A DNA stretch of 64,000 nt, from assembly GCF_013752535.1 (NCBI RefSeq), contig NZ_CP058348.1, positions 2,170,001 to 2,234,000 on the forward strand, in the 5' to 3' direction. This stretch comes from Bdellovibrio sp. KM01 (GTDB taxonomy: Bacteria > Bdellovibrionota > Bdellovibrionia > Bdellovibrionales > Bdellovibrionaceae). A model generated the notes under the pieces. The model made no database searches. It had not been told where the DNA came from and worked only from the letters and a program-made list of their open reading frames with translations. The translations under genes were made by a program, and so were the position numbers. Position 1 is the stretch's first letter. Each line of letters opens with the position of its first letter. Shown here in pieces: positions 33,655-42,811 of the stretch.

Positions 33655-35094
33655 ATGTCTCCTTCCCCCACCTCCACTCACTCAGCATCCCCCGCTTCAA
33701 ATCGTCTTTTGTGGCTAGTCGCCATCGGCTTTTTCATGGAGACTTTGGATTCTACTATTGTGAATACCGCTCTACCGAGCATGGCAAAAAGTCTGAATGC
33801 CAGCCCCCTTCTGATGCAGTCCGTGGTGATTGCATACGCTCTTACAATTGCTGTTCTAATTCCCGCATCGGGCTGGATCGCCGATCGCTTTGGTACTCGT
33901 CGAGTCTTTTTCTCGGCGATTTTTTTATTTACGATTGGATCCTTGTGCTGCGCTATCTCGCAGACGTTGCCTCAGTTGGTGGCGTCGCGGGTTTTACAAG
34001 GGGTCGGAGGCGCGATGATGATGCCCGTCGGCCGCCTTGCGGTGCTGCGAGCTTTTCCGGCAAACCAGTTTCTTCGCGCAATTAGTTTTGTCACAATCCC
34101 CGCTCTGATCGGCCCTTTGATTGGCCCAACACTCGGGGGATATCTAGTTGAGTACGCTTCCTGGCATTGGATCTTTTTGATTAACATCCCCGTGGGAATT
34201 TTAGGTTGCATTGCGACCTACATCGATATGCCTGACATTCGTGGCGTGGAAGTTCCAAAATTTGATCTGGCGGGCTTCTTTATGCTTTCGACCTGTATGG
34301 TGATGTTCTCATTTGCACTCGATGGAATGTCAGAATTAGGTTTTCAGCATGCAACCGTTCTACTTTTAGTTATTTTTGGTATGGCAACACTCACCGCTTA
34401 CTGGCTTCATGCCCGTCGCCATCCTCGCCCCCTCTTCTCGTTAAAACTTTTTAGTTCCCAAACTTATACCATCGGACTTCTTGGAAACCTGTTCGCACGT
34501 ATTGGCAGCAGCAGTATGCCTTTCTTAATTCCTCTGTTTTTACAGATTAGTTTGCACTACTCGCCGTTTGAGGCGGGACTCACGATGATTCCTGTAGCGC
34601 TGGCTGGAATTTACGCTAAAAAACTAGGAACTCCTCTGATTATGCGTTTGGGTTATCGTAAAACTCTTGTGTACAACACCCTATGCGTTGGGATCATGAT
34701 GGCAAGCTTTGCACTGATCACCGTCGATCAACCGAAATGGATCCGCATTCTTCAGTTGTTAGTTTTTGGAACCGTGAACTCACTGCAGTTCACGGCGATG
34801 AATACCCTGACACTAAAAGATCTGAATGCGAAACTTGCCTCCAGCGGGAACAGCCTGTTTTCCATGGTGCAAATGCTAGCGATGAGCTTTGGTGTGGCGG
34901 CGGCTGGAGCTCTGCTTTCCACCTTTGCCACGCACTATCCAGCAATGGAAGGTGGAGGTATGGCTTTACAAGCGTTCCGTGCCACTTTTCTTTGCATGGG
35001 GCTGATCACTTGCAGCTCGGCTTGGATATTTTGGCAACTTCCATCCGAGATGATGGCGCGCGCCGAAGATCCCAAGAAAGTTACTGTCGAATAG
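33655..35094 (+). CDS. MFS multidrug transporter, DHA2 (EmrB/QacA) type
   Basis: A 479-residue inner-membrane transporter with 14 predicted helices. Motif D1 (FFMETLDSTIVNTALPSMAKSL) in TM1, the loop 2-3 motif ASGWIADRFGTRRVF, and motif C-like sequence PALIGPLIGPTLGGYLVEYASWHWIFLINIPVG in TM5 identify a proton-driven drug exporter of the DHA2 group. It stands alone on the plus strand, with weak AGG spacing before ATG. Substrates unknown. Confidence 0.93.
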   Translation: MSPSPTSTHSASPASNRLLWLVAIGFFMETLDSTIVNTALPSMAKSLNASPLLMQSVVIAYALTIAVLIPASGWIADRFGTRRVFFSAIFLFTIGSLCCAISQTLPQLVASRVLQGVGGAMMMPVGRLAVLRAFPANQFLRAISFVTIPALIGPLIGPTLGGYLVEYASWHWIFLINIPVGILGCIATYIDMPDIRGVEVPKFDLAGFFMLSTCMVMFSFALDGMSELGFQHATVLLLVIFGMATLTAYWLHARRHPRPLFSLKLFSSQTYTIGLLGNLFARIGSSSMPFLIPLFLQISLHYSPFEAGLTMIPVALAGIYAKKLGTPLIMRLGYRKTLVYNTLCVGIMMASFALITVDQPKWIRILQLLVFGTVNSLQFTAMNTLTLKDLNAKLASSGNSLFSMVQMLAMSFGVAAAGALLSTFATHYPAMEGGGMALQAFRATFLCMGLITCSSAWIFWQLPSEMMARAEDPKKVTVE

Positions 35095-35193
35095 ATTGGA
35101 TTTGAAGCCGACGCTGCATTTCCTGATATAAAAATCAGATGAAACAACGGTTAAGATCTACAATAATCCCTTTAGGAATTCGTGGGAGATTTT

Positions 35194-36078
35194 ATGGCAT
35201 TTCGTTGGATCGGAAAATCAAATGATGGAAACACAGTCACACTGAACAAACTGGTTGAATGCCCGGTCAAATTTCCCGAATATGCGACGGATTCCTGGCT
35301 CACGACAAATCAAGACATCGTTCGCAAGGGCATGGTTTTGGACGTGGAAACAACGGGCTTAAATCAATCTGAAGATCTGGTGATCGAAATTGGTCTGCGC
35401 CAATTTGATTTTAATAAAAACACCGGCGAAATCTTACGCCTCGGTAAATCTTATTCTGCATTTCAAGACCCGGGACGCCCACTTTCTCCGGAAATTGTGG
35501 CCCTGACGGGAATTACAGACGCGGATCTTGAGGGTCAGAAAATTGATTGGGCCCATGTTGATCAATTGATTGCAGAAACTTGTCTGGTGATTGCTCACAA
35601 TGCAAAATTCGATCGTCCCTTTATCGATCGCAAATCTAAAACCTCCACAGAAAGAATCTGGGGTTGCTCGTTTAAGCAGATCGATTGGAATTCCAAGGGC
35701 TTCACAAGTCCAAAGCTTGAACTTTTAAATATTTATCATGGTTTTTTCACGGACTCTCATCGCGCTTTGAATGATGTGGATGCGCTTTTGTACTTGTTAA
35801 GTCACTCGGCGCACGACACGGATAAGACATACCTGTTTGAACTGACAAGCAACGCTCGTCGCATGATGACCCATGTAATCGCCAGCTCGGCTCCCTTTGA
35901 ATCCAAAGAGCATTTAAAAACTCGCGGTTACTCGTGGGATAACACCAATCGCTTTTGGTCTAAGATTATCTTTAAAGACGATGTGAAAAACGAAATCACT
36001 TGGCTTGAAGACACTGTTTATTGTGGCCCCTTTAACGGCATCCAGCGTGATATCGCTTTGATGGATAACTTTAAGTAA
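35194..36078 (+). CDS. DnaQ-like 3'-5' exonuclease
   Basis: A 294-residue DEDDh exonuclease. Exo I LDVETTGL, Exo II AHNAKFDRPFID, Exo III HRALNDVDALLYL are all present with the acidic and His residues. The C-terminal 80 residues (LKTRGYSWDNTNRFWSKIIFKDDVKNEITWLEDTVY) form an extension found in related DnaQ-type proteins. It could proofread or trim nucleic acid. The start at 35194 follows GGGAG; the upstream GTG at 35182 is within that site. It ends two bases before the convergent Gre gene. Confidence 0.9.
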   Translation: MAFRWIGKSNDGNTVTLNKLVECPVKFPEYATDSWLTTNQDIVRKGMVLDVETTGLNQSEDLVIEIGLRQFDFNKNTGEILRLGKSYSAFQDPGRPLSPEIVALTGITDADLEGQKIDWAHVDQLIAETCLVIAHNAKFDRPFIDRKSKTSTERIWGCSFKQIDWNSKGFTSPKLELLNIYHGFFTDSHRALNDVDALLYLLSHSAHDTDKTYLFELTSNARRMMTHVIASSAPFESKEHLKTRGYSWDNTNRFWSKIIFKDDVKNEITWLEDTVYCGPFNGIQRDIALMDNFK

Positions 36079-36079
36079 T

Positions 36080-36559
36080 TTATTTTACAGAAATGATTTC
36101 GTATTCGCGAGTTTGATCGCCTTGTTCAACGACGGCAACATCACCTTCGCGAAGGTCCAACAATGCTTCACCCAAAGGACTGCTTGGCGTGACTATTTGA
36201 ATGCGCGTACCTTCAAACGTCACGTTCACTCCCCCTCCATGAGTCATCATAAAAAGGAAGCTGTTCTTGCCGTTGTGCTCAACTTCGATCAAAGCGGTGC
36301 CGGCGATCTTATCATCAGGACCGAAGTCCTTCACATTGACGTGGGTTAAAATAACCAACAGCTCTTTAATTTCAGAAATCCGCTTAGCCTGCCCTCGGGC
36401 CAGATACGAGGCCTCGAGGCTACGAGTATCGTATTGGTTCTCAGGTTTGCTTTCCTCGCTGGTGGCAGCTTCAATGGACGCTTTTGCGGCAGCCGTCAGA
36501 CTTTCTAAATCTTTCTCAAGTTCCATTCGAATTTGAGCAATCAATTTTCTCTTATCCAC
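36080..36559 (-). CDS. GreA/GreB-family transcription elongation factor
   Basis: A 159-residue RNA polymerase secondary-channel factor. The N-terminal part (1-75) is a coiled coil (RMELEKDLESLTAAAKASIEAATSEES...AKRISEIKELL). The C-terminal part is the FKBP-like domain with TPSSPLGEALLDLREGDVAVV, the (S)SPLGxALLGxxxGD signature. Members stimulate cleavage of backtracked RNA. The coiled-coil tip here has acidic residues around EESKPENQYD. It is convergent with the exonuclease gene. Confidence 0.87.
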   Translation of the reverse strand: MDKRKLIAQIRMELEKDLESLTAAAKASIEAATSEESKPENQYDTRSLEASYLARGQAKRISEIKELLVILTHVNVKDFGPDDKIAGTALIEVEHNGKNSFLFMMTHGGGVNVTFEGTRIQIVTPSSPLGEALLDLREGDVAVVEQGDQTREYEIISVK

Positions 36560-36620
36560 AGGGCCACCTCGATGCTACAATAACTCCTTTAGAGTGTCTG
36601 ATTTGAACAAGGATTGCAAT

Positions 36621-37907
36621 ATGTCTGATTCGTTTCTTGCCATTGACTTTGGAACTAGCAACTCTCTGGTGGGTGCCTTCCACAATGGAAAATCTTATGG
36701 GGCACTTCCGCTGGATCACAAGGCCGCAGATCCGACATTGATGCGAACACTTTTATATTTTCCAAATCCCGATCTTTGCTATTACGGCGCCGAAGCCATC
36801 GAGCAATACATCGAACAGGATATGGAAGGCCGGCTGTTCCGTTCTTTTAAATCCCACCTACCCAATCAAAGCTACCTGGGCACGGTCATCGACAATCGCA
36901 TTGTCACTTTAGAAAACATGGTGGGTATTTTTCTATTAGAATTAAAAAAGCGCGCTGAAAAACATTTAAATCAAACGATTACCAAAGCAGTCATCGGAAG
37001 ACCCGCACGTTACTCGATGGATCCTGTGGCTGATGGCTTTGCCCTGCACCGTATGGAAAAGGCCGCTAAGATGGCAGGCTTCACCGACGTTCAGTTTGTT
37101 CCAGAACCCTTGGCCGCGGCCTTTGACTACCGCAAACAAATCACTCAGGAAAAAATCGTCATGATTGGTGACTTTGGTGGAGGAACCTCGGACTTTACGT
37201 TGATTCGTTTGCGCGCTGAAGGATTTGATAACAAAGATGTGCTGGCGATTGACGGCTGCCCGATGGCGGGTGATGCCTTGGACTCGGTTTTCATGAGTCA
37301 CCGATTGAATCAATATTTCGGAGCAAAATCTCGTTATCGCCTGCCGATGAGTAACAATGTGCTCACGATGCCGCCGGCCGTATCGCAGAAATTGAATCAC
37401 CCTGCGCACATTGTGCATCTTAAAGAACGCGATACTTATGAATTCATCCGCGAAGTAAAAAAGTGTTCCTTAACGGCCCAGGACAAGGAAGCCATCGAGC
37501 GTTTATTTATTTTATTGGAAGACCAACAGATTTTCCCATTCTTTGAAGCCATTGAAAGAACCAAACGTGGTCTTTCTGCTTCGGAAGATTTTGACTTTAG
37601 CTTTGATTACCCGGAAATTGAAATCACCGAAAAATTCACCACCACTCAATTCGTAGATTGGGCGATGAATACCCGGGAAAAGATCTTTGAAGGGCTGGAT
37701 CGCTGCCTGGAATCCGCAGGGGTGACCGCTGACCAGGTGGATCTGGTCTGTCTCACTGGCGGAACAGCCAAGGTGCCTTTTATCCAAAATGAGCTCGAAA
37801 AGCGTTTCGGTAAAAACAAGCTCCAGACCCAATCTCACTTCCACTCCGTACTCTCAGGCCTGGTAGAATCGGCTAGCTTCTGGGCAAACGGTCTGAAGGT
37901 CACTTAA
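36621..37907 (+). CDS. Hsp70-family protein, YegD-like
   Basis: A 428-residue actin-like ATPase with the Hsp70 nucleotide-binding domain but no normal substrate-binding lid. Phosphate 1: LAIDFGTSNSLVGAF; phosphate 2: IGDFGGGTSDFTL; adenosine motif: CLTGGTAKVPFIQNELEKRFG. The length and DFGTSNS start match YegD, not DnaK (~640). YegD's role is unclear; it may be a chaperone-like ATPase. AAGGAT precedes ATG at 36621. Divergent from the Gre gene. Confidence 0.93.
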   Translation: MSDSFLAIDFGTSNSLVGAFHNGKSYGALPLDHKAADPTLMRTLLYFPNPDLCYYGAEAIEQYIEQDMEGRLFRSFKSHLPNQSYLGTVIDNRIVTLENMVGIFLLELKKRAEKHLNQTITKAVIGRPARYSMDPVADGFALHRMEKAAKMAGFTDVQFVPEPLAAAFDYRKQITQEKIVMIGDFGGGTSDFTLIRLRAEGFDNKDVLAIDGCPMAGDALDSVFMSHRLNQYFGAKSRYRLPMSNNVLTMPPAVSQKLNHPAHIVHLKERDTYEFIREVKKCSLTAQDKEAIERLFILLEDQQIFPFFEAIERTKRGLSASEDFDFSFDYPEIEITEKFTTTQFVDWAMNTREKIFEGLDRCLESAGVTADQVDLVCLTGGTAKVPFIQNELEKRFGKNKLQTQSHFHSVLSGLVESASFWANGLKVT

Positions 37908-38064
37908 ATTTCAGCTCATATTGATCCTGTTAGAGTTTAAAGGCTGTCATCTAAAACCATGACAGCTGTCTAACTTTTTCGTCTCTCTCCACAGTATTTT
38001 ACAATTGGCGCTGGCCCCCAAGTTGCTTTGTCTCACTGTACGAACACGCTCTGGGGAGGGCTCA

Positions 38065-38739
38065 ATGATGAAAGCACATATTTATATCAACGGTATCCAC
38101 GCATTGCCACCGCAACTAAAAAAAGACAAATCTCTAAAATCAGAAATCGTCGATAATCCGTATGAACTGCGCGATAAAATGAAAGACGAAACGATTGCCG
38201 AAAAAATCATCGTGGCCTTCTTGCCGTTTTTGGAAATCCGCCACTATGAACTTTACATGCACTTGCAAAAAACCACTCCCAATCTAAAAATCTTTTTTAT
38301 CGTGAGCGAACTCTCGAGCAATATGCGCATTCGCCTGCGTGCCGATAATAATTTTGTCGTGATGTGGAAAACCGAGGAAACAAATCTGGTCAAAAACATT
38401 CACAAATATTTGGATGGAAAATCCGTGGAGTCACGTCAGGATCGCCGCGAGCATGCGACCTCCAAGGGGCTTTTAAGTCCTTCGAAGTTGCCTCTGGGTC
38501 ACCAAAACAAAGGTTTTCAACCCATTTTGGGCGGAAGCTTCGAAAATCTCTCGCCCCATGGAACCTGCATGAAGATTCAAGCGCCCTTTTACGAACACAA
38601 AGACTTTGTGAACTTGACCTATCAAAACAAAGAGGGCGAGTTTGTATCACTGGAAGGTCAAGTGCGTTGGTCAAAATGGAATACAGACACAAAAACGCAA
38701 GAACTGGGAGTGCAATTTCTCTCTTCCGTCATAGTTTAA
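38065..38739 (+). CDS. PilZ-domain c-di-GMP effector
   Basis: A 224-residue cytoplasmic protein. Residues 1-105 are a novel N-terminal part (MMKAHIYINGIHALPPQL), partly like a receiver-type alpha/beta fold. The C-terminal PilZ domain has the c-di-GMP motifs RQDRR (R-x3-R, about 114-118) and ENLSPHG (N-x-S-x2-G, about 150-156), so ligand binding is expected. PilZ proteins in Bdellovibrio affect motility and predation; the partner of this one is unknown. ATG chosen at 38065 behind GGAGG. Confidence 0.87.
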   Translation: MMKAHIYINGIHALPPQLKKDKSLKSEIVDNPYELRDKMKDETIAEKIIVAFLPFLEIRHYELYMHLQKTTPNLKIFFIVSELSSNMRIRLRADNNFVVMWKTEETNLVKNIHKYLDGKSVESRQDRREHATSKGLLSPSKLPLGHQNKGFQPILGGSFENLSPHGTCMKIQAPFYEHKDFVNLTYQNKEGEFVSLEGQVRWSKWNTDTKTQELGVQFLSSVIV

Positions 38740-38844
38740 AGAAATTTAACGTACGTTTCTTTCCGCGGGAAGTTATAGATCGTTAACTCCACTTCCCGCG
38801 TCTCTTTTCTTGCATGCGTTCATAAAACGCAGTTTAATCTATCC

Positions 38845-39924
38845 ATGATTGAAGCATTAAAAGAAAAATCTGAATTAATCACCTGGGCCCTTCTGATCAT
38901 CCTTTCTGCACTTTTCCTTTACATCAATTTACCATTCTTGGTGCCTTTGATATTGGCCGGAATCTTTGCGATGGGCTTGATAAATTTCGTCAATCGCATG
39001 GCTGCAAAAACTCGCGCGCCTCGTTGGCTGTCCGTGTTGGGAATTGTCTTGGTGGGTCTTGCTCTGATCTGGATTCCGATTTCATTGGCACTTTACCGCA
39101 TCGGTGTTCACTTAAGTGCTCCGCAAGAGTTCCAATCATCACCGATCATGACTCAACTTAAAGCCCTGCAAGAATCCGGTTTAAATCTTTTAAAGCAAGC
39201 GACTGAATGGACTGGATATGATCTGGTCAAACCAGCGCAAGGCATGATAACTAATGTCTTTGGTAAAGTCGGCAACTGGGCTCTGGCGTATTCTTCAGAT
39301 GTCGTCGCGCAGCTGCCGGGCATTTTATTTAACTTTTTTATCTTTGTTTTGTTTTTGTATTTCCTTCTTTTAAAAGCAGCGCAAATCAAAGACTTCGTTA
39401 TTCGTTACAGCCTGGTTGATGACAACCTCACTGAATCCTTGGTGAAACTTGCCAAGGACTCTTGCTCAGTGACTTTGTTCTCCACTTTCGTGATTGGTTT
39501 GATTCAAGCATTCTTTATCGGCATCGGCGGATTGATATTCGGCGAGGGCGATTTCTGGTTGGTCGTCACCGTAACCTTCGTTGTTTCATTCATCCCTATC
39601 ATTGGCGCCGCCCCCGTTGGTTACCTGCTTTCCGCACTTGCTTTTATTGGCGGCCGCACGGGATCTGGCATTGGGATGGCCGTGATCGCAACGATTGCTG
39701 GCACCATCGACAACGTCCTAAAACCATTCTTTGTGGGGAACTTGGGCGATCAAAAAATCTCTCCCCTCGTGGGCTTTACATGCGTTATCGGCGCCATTGT
39801 GATGTTTGGTATTTCAGGCTTGCTTCTGGGCCCCGTCATCATGAATCTTGCCTATGGAGCGATCCCGTTGCTTTTAAAACACTTGAAACACAACGGATCG
39901 ACATTCTTTACTCCCGACACTTAA
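38845..39924 (+). CDS. AI-2E family permease
   Basis: A 359-residue inner-membrane protein of the PerM/YdgG (AI-2 exporter-like, UPF0118) family with about seven helices. Typical elements are YINLPFLVPLILAGIFAMGL, a soluble loop in the middle, LIFGEGDFWLVVTVTFVVSFIPIIGAAPVGYLLSALAFIGG, and DNVLKPFFVGNLGDQKISPLVGFTCVIGAIVMFGISGLLLGPVI. Some members act as Na+/H+ antiporters, so the AI-2 label is only nominal. The stop is four bases from the left end of the inverted-repeat cassette. Confidence 0.92.
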   Translation: MIEALKEKSELITWALLIILSALFLYINLPFLVPLILAGIFAMGLINFVNRMAAKTRAPRWLSVLGIVLVGLALIWIPISLALYRIGVHLSAPQEFQSSPIMTQLKALQESGLNLLKQATEWTGYDLVKPAQGMITNVFGKVGNWALAYSSDVVAQLPGILFNFFIFVLFLYFLLLKAAQIKDFVIRYSLVDDNLTESLVKLAKDSCSVTLFSTFVIGLIQAFFIGIGGLIFGEGDFWLVVTVTFVVSFIPIIGAAPVGYLLSALAFIGGRTGSGIGMAVIATIAGTIDNVLKPFFVGNLGDQKISPLVGFTCVIGAIVMFGISGLLLGPVIMNLAYGAIPLLLKHLKHNGSTFFTPDT

Positions 39925-40112
39925 CCCCAAAGGTACGGACACACTTTCTCCAAATAAAAAGGCAGGATCTCTCCTGCCTAAAGTACGCAGAGAGACCCTC
40001 ACCACCCGCGTCTGTAAACCTTCAGTTTATCGAAAAATCCTTCACTCATCCAAAAACAGCTTTGCGCATCACCCGGCTCATAGTAACTCATCCCTTTTTA
40101 AAGGAATTCACT

Positions 40113-40580
40113 ATGAAAAAATTTTTAGTATGTGCCTTGGTCATCTTTGTTCAATCATTTGCCTTTGCGATAACCAACGCAAAGAAGTTTGAAAATAAAC
40201 TTGGCGAACCGGGATCTCGCTTGATGGCTGAAGGCCACGCTCCCAACGGAGCACCTTGCCGACTTGATGTCTCTTACGTTGGCCTCTCGACCGAGGACAA
40301 AGAAGGTTTTGGACTGGACGGTGTATTGCAGCTGGGTTTCCATGACGGACAAGTTGGAACTAATGCTTGGGGAACAGCCTTTTTTGATTCCAAAGAAAAC
40401 ACTGACGACACAATCCTGTTGGTTCAGAACTTCACGCACAGCACGGCAAAAAGCCGCGTCTTGATTACTTTTGGTGATAATGGCGATCCGATTTATGCAG
40501 AAAGTAAATTTACCAAGTTCTTAAAACAAACCAAAGTGATCGAGTGCAAAATCGAAAAGTACAATTACATCCCTCGTTAA
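40113..40580 (+). CDS. Secreted protein, NG-x-PC-x-L family, inside the cassette
   Basis: A 155-residue exported protein: signal peptide MKKFLVCALVIFVQSFAFA. Mature features are PNGAPCRLDVSYVGL and a late Cys (KVIECKIEKY). These resemble the NGHPCSLKFDY and DTCTFAKK arrangement of the secreted protein at 24 kb, so the two are likely paralogues with one disulfide. AAGGAATTCACT precedes ATG. It is the only gene between the inverted termini at 39929 and 40672, and it ends at a hairpin with a long T run that forms the right inner repeat. Function unknown. Confidence 0.78.
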   Translation: MKKFLVCALVIFVQSFAFAITNAKKFENKLGEPGSRLMAEGHAPNGAPCRLDVSYVGLSTEDKEGFGLDGVLQLGFHDGQVGTNAWGTAFFDSKENTDDTILLVQNFTHSTAKSRVLITFGDNGDPIYAESKFTKFLKQTKVIECKIEKYNYIPR

Positions 40581-40599
40581 TTTTCACTCAATAAAACAA

Positions 40600-40628
40600 A
40601 AAAAGGCAGGAGAGATCCTGCCTTTTTT
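40600..40628 (+). terminator. Terminator of the cassette gene
   Basis: GGCAGGA-GAGA-TCCTGCC with A's before and eight T's after, just after the secreted-protein stop. It is part of the right terminal repeat. Confidence 0.9.
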
Positions 40629-40671
40629 TTATTTTTGGTCATACCTTATGGAGAAAGTGTGTCCGTACCTT

Positions 40672-42288
40672 TTAGACTTTCTTTAGGAAGGATTTGAAGA
40701 AGTCGTTTCCTTTGTCGTCGACGATGATGAACGCTGGGAAGTCTTTCACTTCGATCTTCCAGACGGATTCCATGCCAAGCTCTGGGAAATCCAGAACTTC
40801 GACTTTGGTGATACATTCTTTACCCAAACGTGCCGCAGGGCCACCGATAGAACCTAAATAGAAGCCACCGTGCTTTTTACAAGCGTCTGTGACTTGTTGG
40901 GAGCGATTGCCCTTACCTAGCATAATCATCGAACCACGAAGACCCTGGAAGGTATCGACGTAGGGATCCATACGTTCCGACGTTGTTGGACCAAATGATC
41001 CCGATGCGTAACCCTTCGGAGTTTTCGCAGGTCCCGCGTAATAGACCGCGTATTGCTTAAAGTATTCTGGAACACCTTCGCCGCGATCGACTTTTTCTTT
41101 CAGCTTCGAGTGCGCAATATCGCGCGCCACGATCATCGGACCGTTTAACATCACGCGAGTAGCTACTTTCAACGAAGAAAGAGTTTTCAAAGTTTCTTCG
41201 ATCGGTTGATTTAAATCAATACTGATCGCTTCAGCCGCCGTGTCTTGCAAATGATTTGGCAAGTACTGCTCTGGATGAAGTTCCAATTGTTCGAGGAAAA
41301 TACCTTCGCGAGTGATTTTACCACGGATGTTACGATCAGCAGAACAACTCACACCTACACCAATGGGACAGCTAGCACCATGACGAGGCAGACGAATCAC
41401 ACGCACGTCATGCACGAAGTACTTGCCACCGAATTGGGCACCGATACCGCTTTCGCGAGCCCACTTCTCGACGTTTTTCTCCATCTCAAGGTCACGGAAG
41501 GCACGACCACCCTCAGAGCCTGAAGTTGGCAGTCCATCCAGGTAACCCGCCGAAGCATACTTTACGATTTTTAAAGTTTCTTCTGCTGAAGTTCCACCCA
41601 CGCAAAATGCCAGGTGGTACGGAGGACAAGCTGCAGTCCCCAAAGAAACCAAAACTTCCTTAACGAATTTTTCAAATCCCTCCGGATTTAAAACGGCTTT
41701 GGTTTTCTGATGCAAATAAGATTTATTGGCAGAACCGCCACCTTTAGCCAGGAACAAGAAATGATATTCATCACCTTTTTCAGAGTAGATATCAATTTGC
41801 GCCGGTAGATTCGTCCCCGTGTTTTTCTCGTCAAAGAAAGTTACGGGAGCCATTTGCGAAAACCGCAGGTTGCGTTTTTGGTAAGTGTTGAAAACACCCT
41901 TGGACAAAAACTCTTTGTCATCAAAACCGGTAAAAACACTTTCCCCTTTTTTACCCACCACAATCGCGGTTCCCGTGTCCTGACACGAAGGAAACTCCAT
42001 TTGGGCGGCGATAATCGCATTTTTCAACAAATCCACCGCAACGAAACGATCATTCGCAGAAGCCTCGGGATCCTGAAGAATGTGTTCCAGCTTTTGCAAA
42101 TGTGCAGAACGAAGCAAATGCGAAACATCACTTAAAGCTTCTTGCGCAATCAATTCCAAAGCCTCGGGTGCGACGACTAAAACTTCGCGCTCGCCAAGCT
42201 TTTGCACACTGACGTGATCTGAGGAAATCTTGCGATATTGGGTTGTATCTTTTTGCTTTTCATAGAGAGGAAAATACTTAAATGACAT
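40672..42288 (-). CDS. fumA: Class I (4Fe-4S) fumarate hydratase
   Basis: A 538-residue TCA-cycle enzyme interconverting fumarate and malate. Typical class I features are [17 protein letters not shown] (cluster Cys), [35 protein letters not shown] with further Cys, [23 protein letters not shown] and the C-terminal [43 protein letters not shown]. The two-part alpha/beta fusion is intact. The start at 42288 ([12 protein letters not shown]) agrees with the family; a long frame upstream runs through non-coding palindromes. Its stop codon overlaps the outer end of the inverted-repeat cassette. Confidence 0.95.
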   Translation of the reverse strand: MSFKYFPLYEKQKDTTQYRKISSDHVSVQKLGEREVLVVAPEALELIAQEALSDVSHLLRSAHLQKLEHILQDPEASANDRFVAVDLLKNAIIAAQMEFPSCQDTGTAIVVGKKGESVFTGFDDKEFLSKGVFNTYQKRNLRFSQMAPVTFFDEKNTGTNLPAQIDIYSEKGDEYHFLFLAKGGGSANKSYLHQKTKAVLNPEGFEKFVKEVLVSLGTAACPPYHLAFCVGGTSAEETLKIVKYASAGYLDGLPTSGSEGGRAFRDLEMEKNVEKWARESGIGAQFGGKYFVHDVRVIRLPRHGASCPIGVGVSCSADRNIRGKITREGIFLEQLELHPEQYLPNHLQDTAAEAISIDLNQPIEETLKTLSSLKVATRVMLNGPMIVARDIAHSKLKEKVDRGEGVPEYFKQYAVYYAGPAKTPKGYASGSFGPTTSERMDPYVDTFQGLRGSMIMLGKGNRSQQVTDACKKHGGFYLGSIGGPAARLGKECITKVEVLDFPELGMESVWKIEVKDFPAFIIVDDKGNDFFKSFLKKV

Positions 42289-42811
42289 GCAAATGAGAAT
42301 ACGCCTGGGAGCCACTCTCCGCAAGGCTTGATGCGGACGCGCGCAAGCCCTCGGTTGGCTTTTTAGGTGGGACTTTAAGGGTGGGACTTCGAACGCCGCG
42401 ATTACGGCAAAAAATTTGTGGGACCAGGGCTCTCTGTGCGTTCGAGAGGGGTCCAAGGACCTTCCGAGGGAGGAGAAACAAACTTGTTGTCTCCTTCTGA
42501 AACCCAACATATCAACCTGGACCTATAAGCACAAAACGATAATATTTGTCTCTTCCATAAGTTTTGCTTATGGATGAAGAACGCCCAATTTGAGCCTTAT
42601 TTGAGGAAGTTTCTGTAATTTCTGCATGAGAAATTCCAATTGTGAATGAAAGCAGCCCTAGGAAAATCTTGATGCGCTGAATTTATAGCCATCTGAGAGC
42701 CAAAAAGGTGAAAACCTAAAGATTGTTAAGCGATTATCCCACCTCACCCGATTGCATATTCTATATTTATCGCTTACCTTCAGCTCGCAAATTTACATTT
42801 GGAGGCTTTCC
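42289..42811. other. 523-base intergenic region with a 123-bp palindrome and hairpins
   Basis: Between the divergent fumarase and OPA genes. An imperfect palindrome spans 42348-42470: outer arms CCCTCGG/CCGAGGG, inner arms TCGAACGC (42389-42396)/GCGTTCGA (42438-42445), with GGTCC-AA-GGACC within. Hairpins TCTTCCATAAG-TTTTG-CTTATGGATGAAGA (42551-42580) and AATTTCT-GCATG-AGAAATT (42617-42635) precede the OPA gene and could be leader structures. GTGGGACTT occurs twice (near 42367 and 42382). No other gene seen. Confidence 0.65.

Larger units (their letters stand above)
39929..40672. repeat. 744-bp cassette with bipartite terminal inverted repeats
   Basis: The 23 bases at 39929-39951 (starting AAAGGTACGGACACAC) are repeated as an exact complement at 40650-40672. 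Inside each end is another inverted pair, GGCAGGA-TCTC-TCCTGCC near 39961-39978 and its complement near 40605-40622, each itself a hairpin. So each end is 23 bp plus 18 bp with differing spacers (about 9 and 27 bases). The cassette holds one gene for a secreted protein and no transposase. Confidence 0.85.

Noticed and set aside
39929-40672. Classical insertion sequence
   Set aside because: No transposase frame and no visible target-site duplication; the only gene encodes an exported protein.
42289-42510. N-terminal extension of the fumarase frame by 74 codons
   Set aside because: The family starts at [11 protein letters not shown] and the extension runs through palindromic DNA with basic, low-quality sequence.
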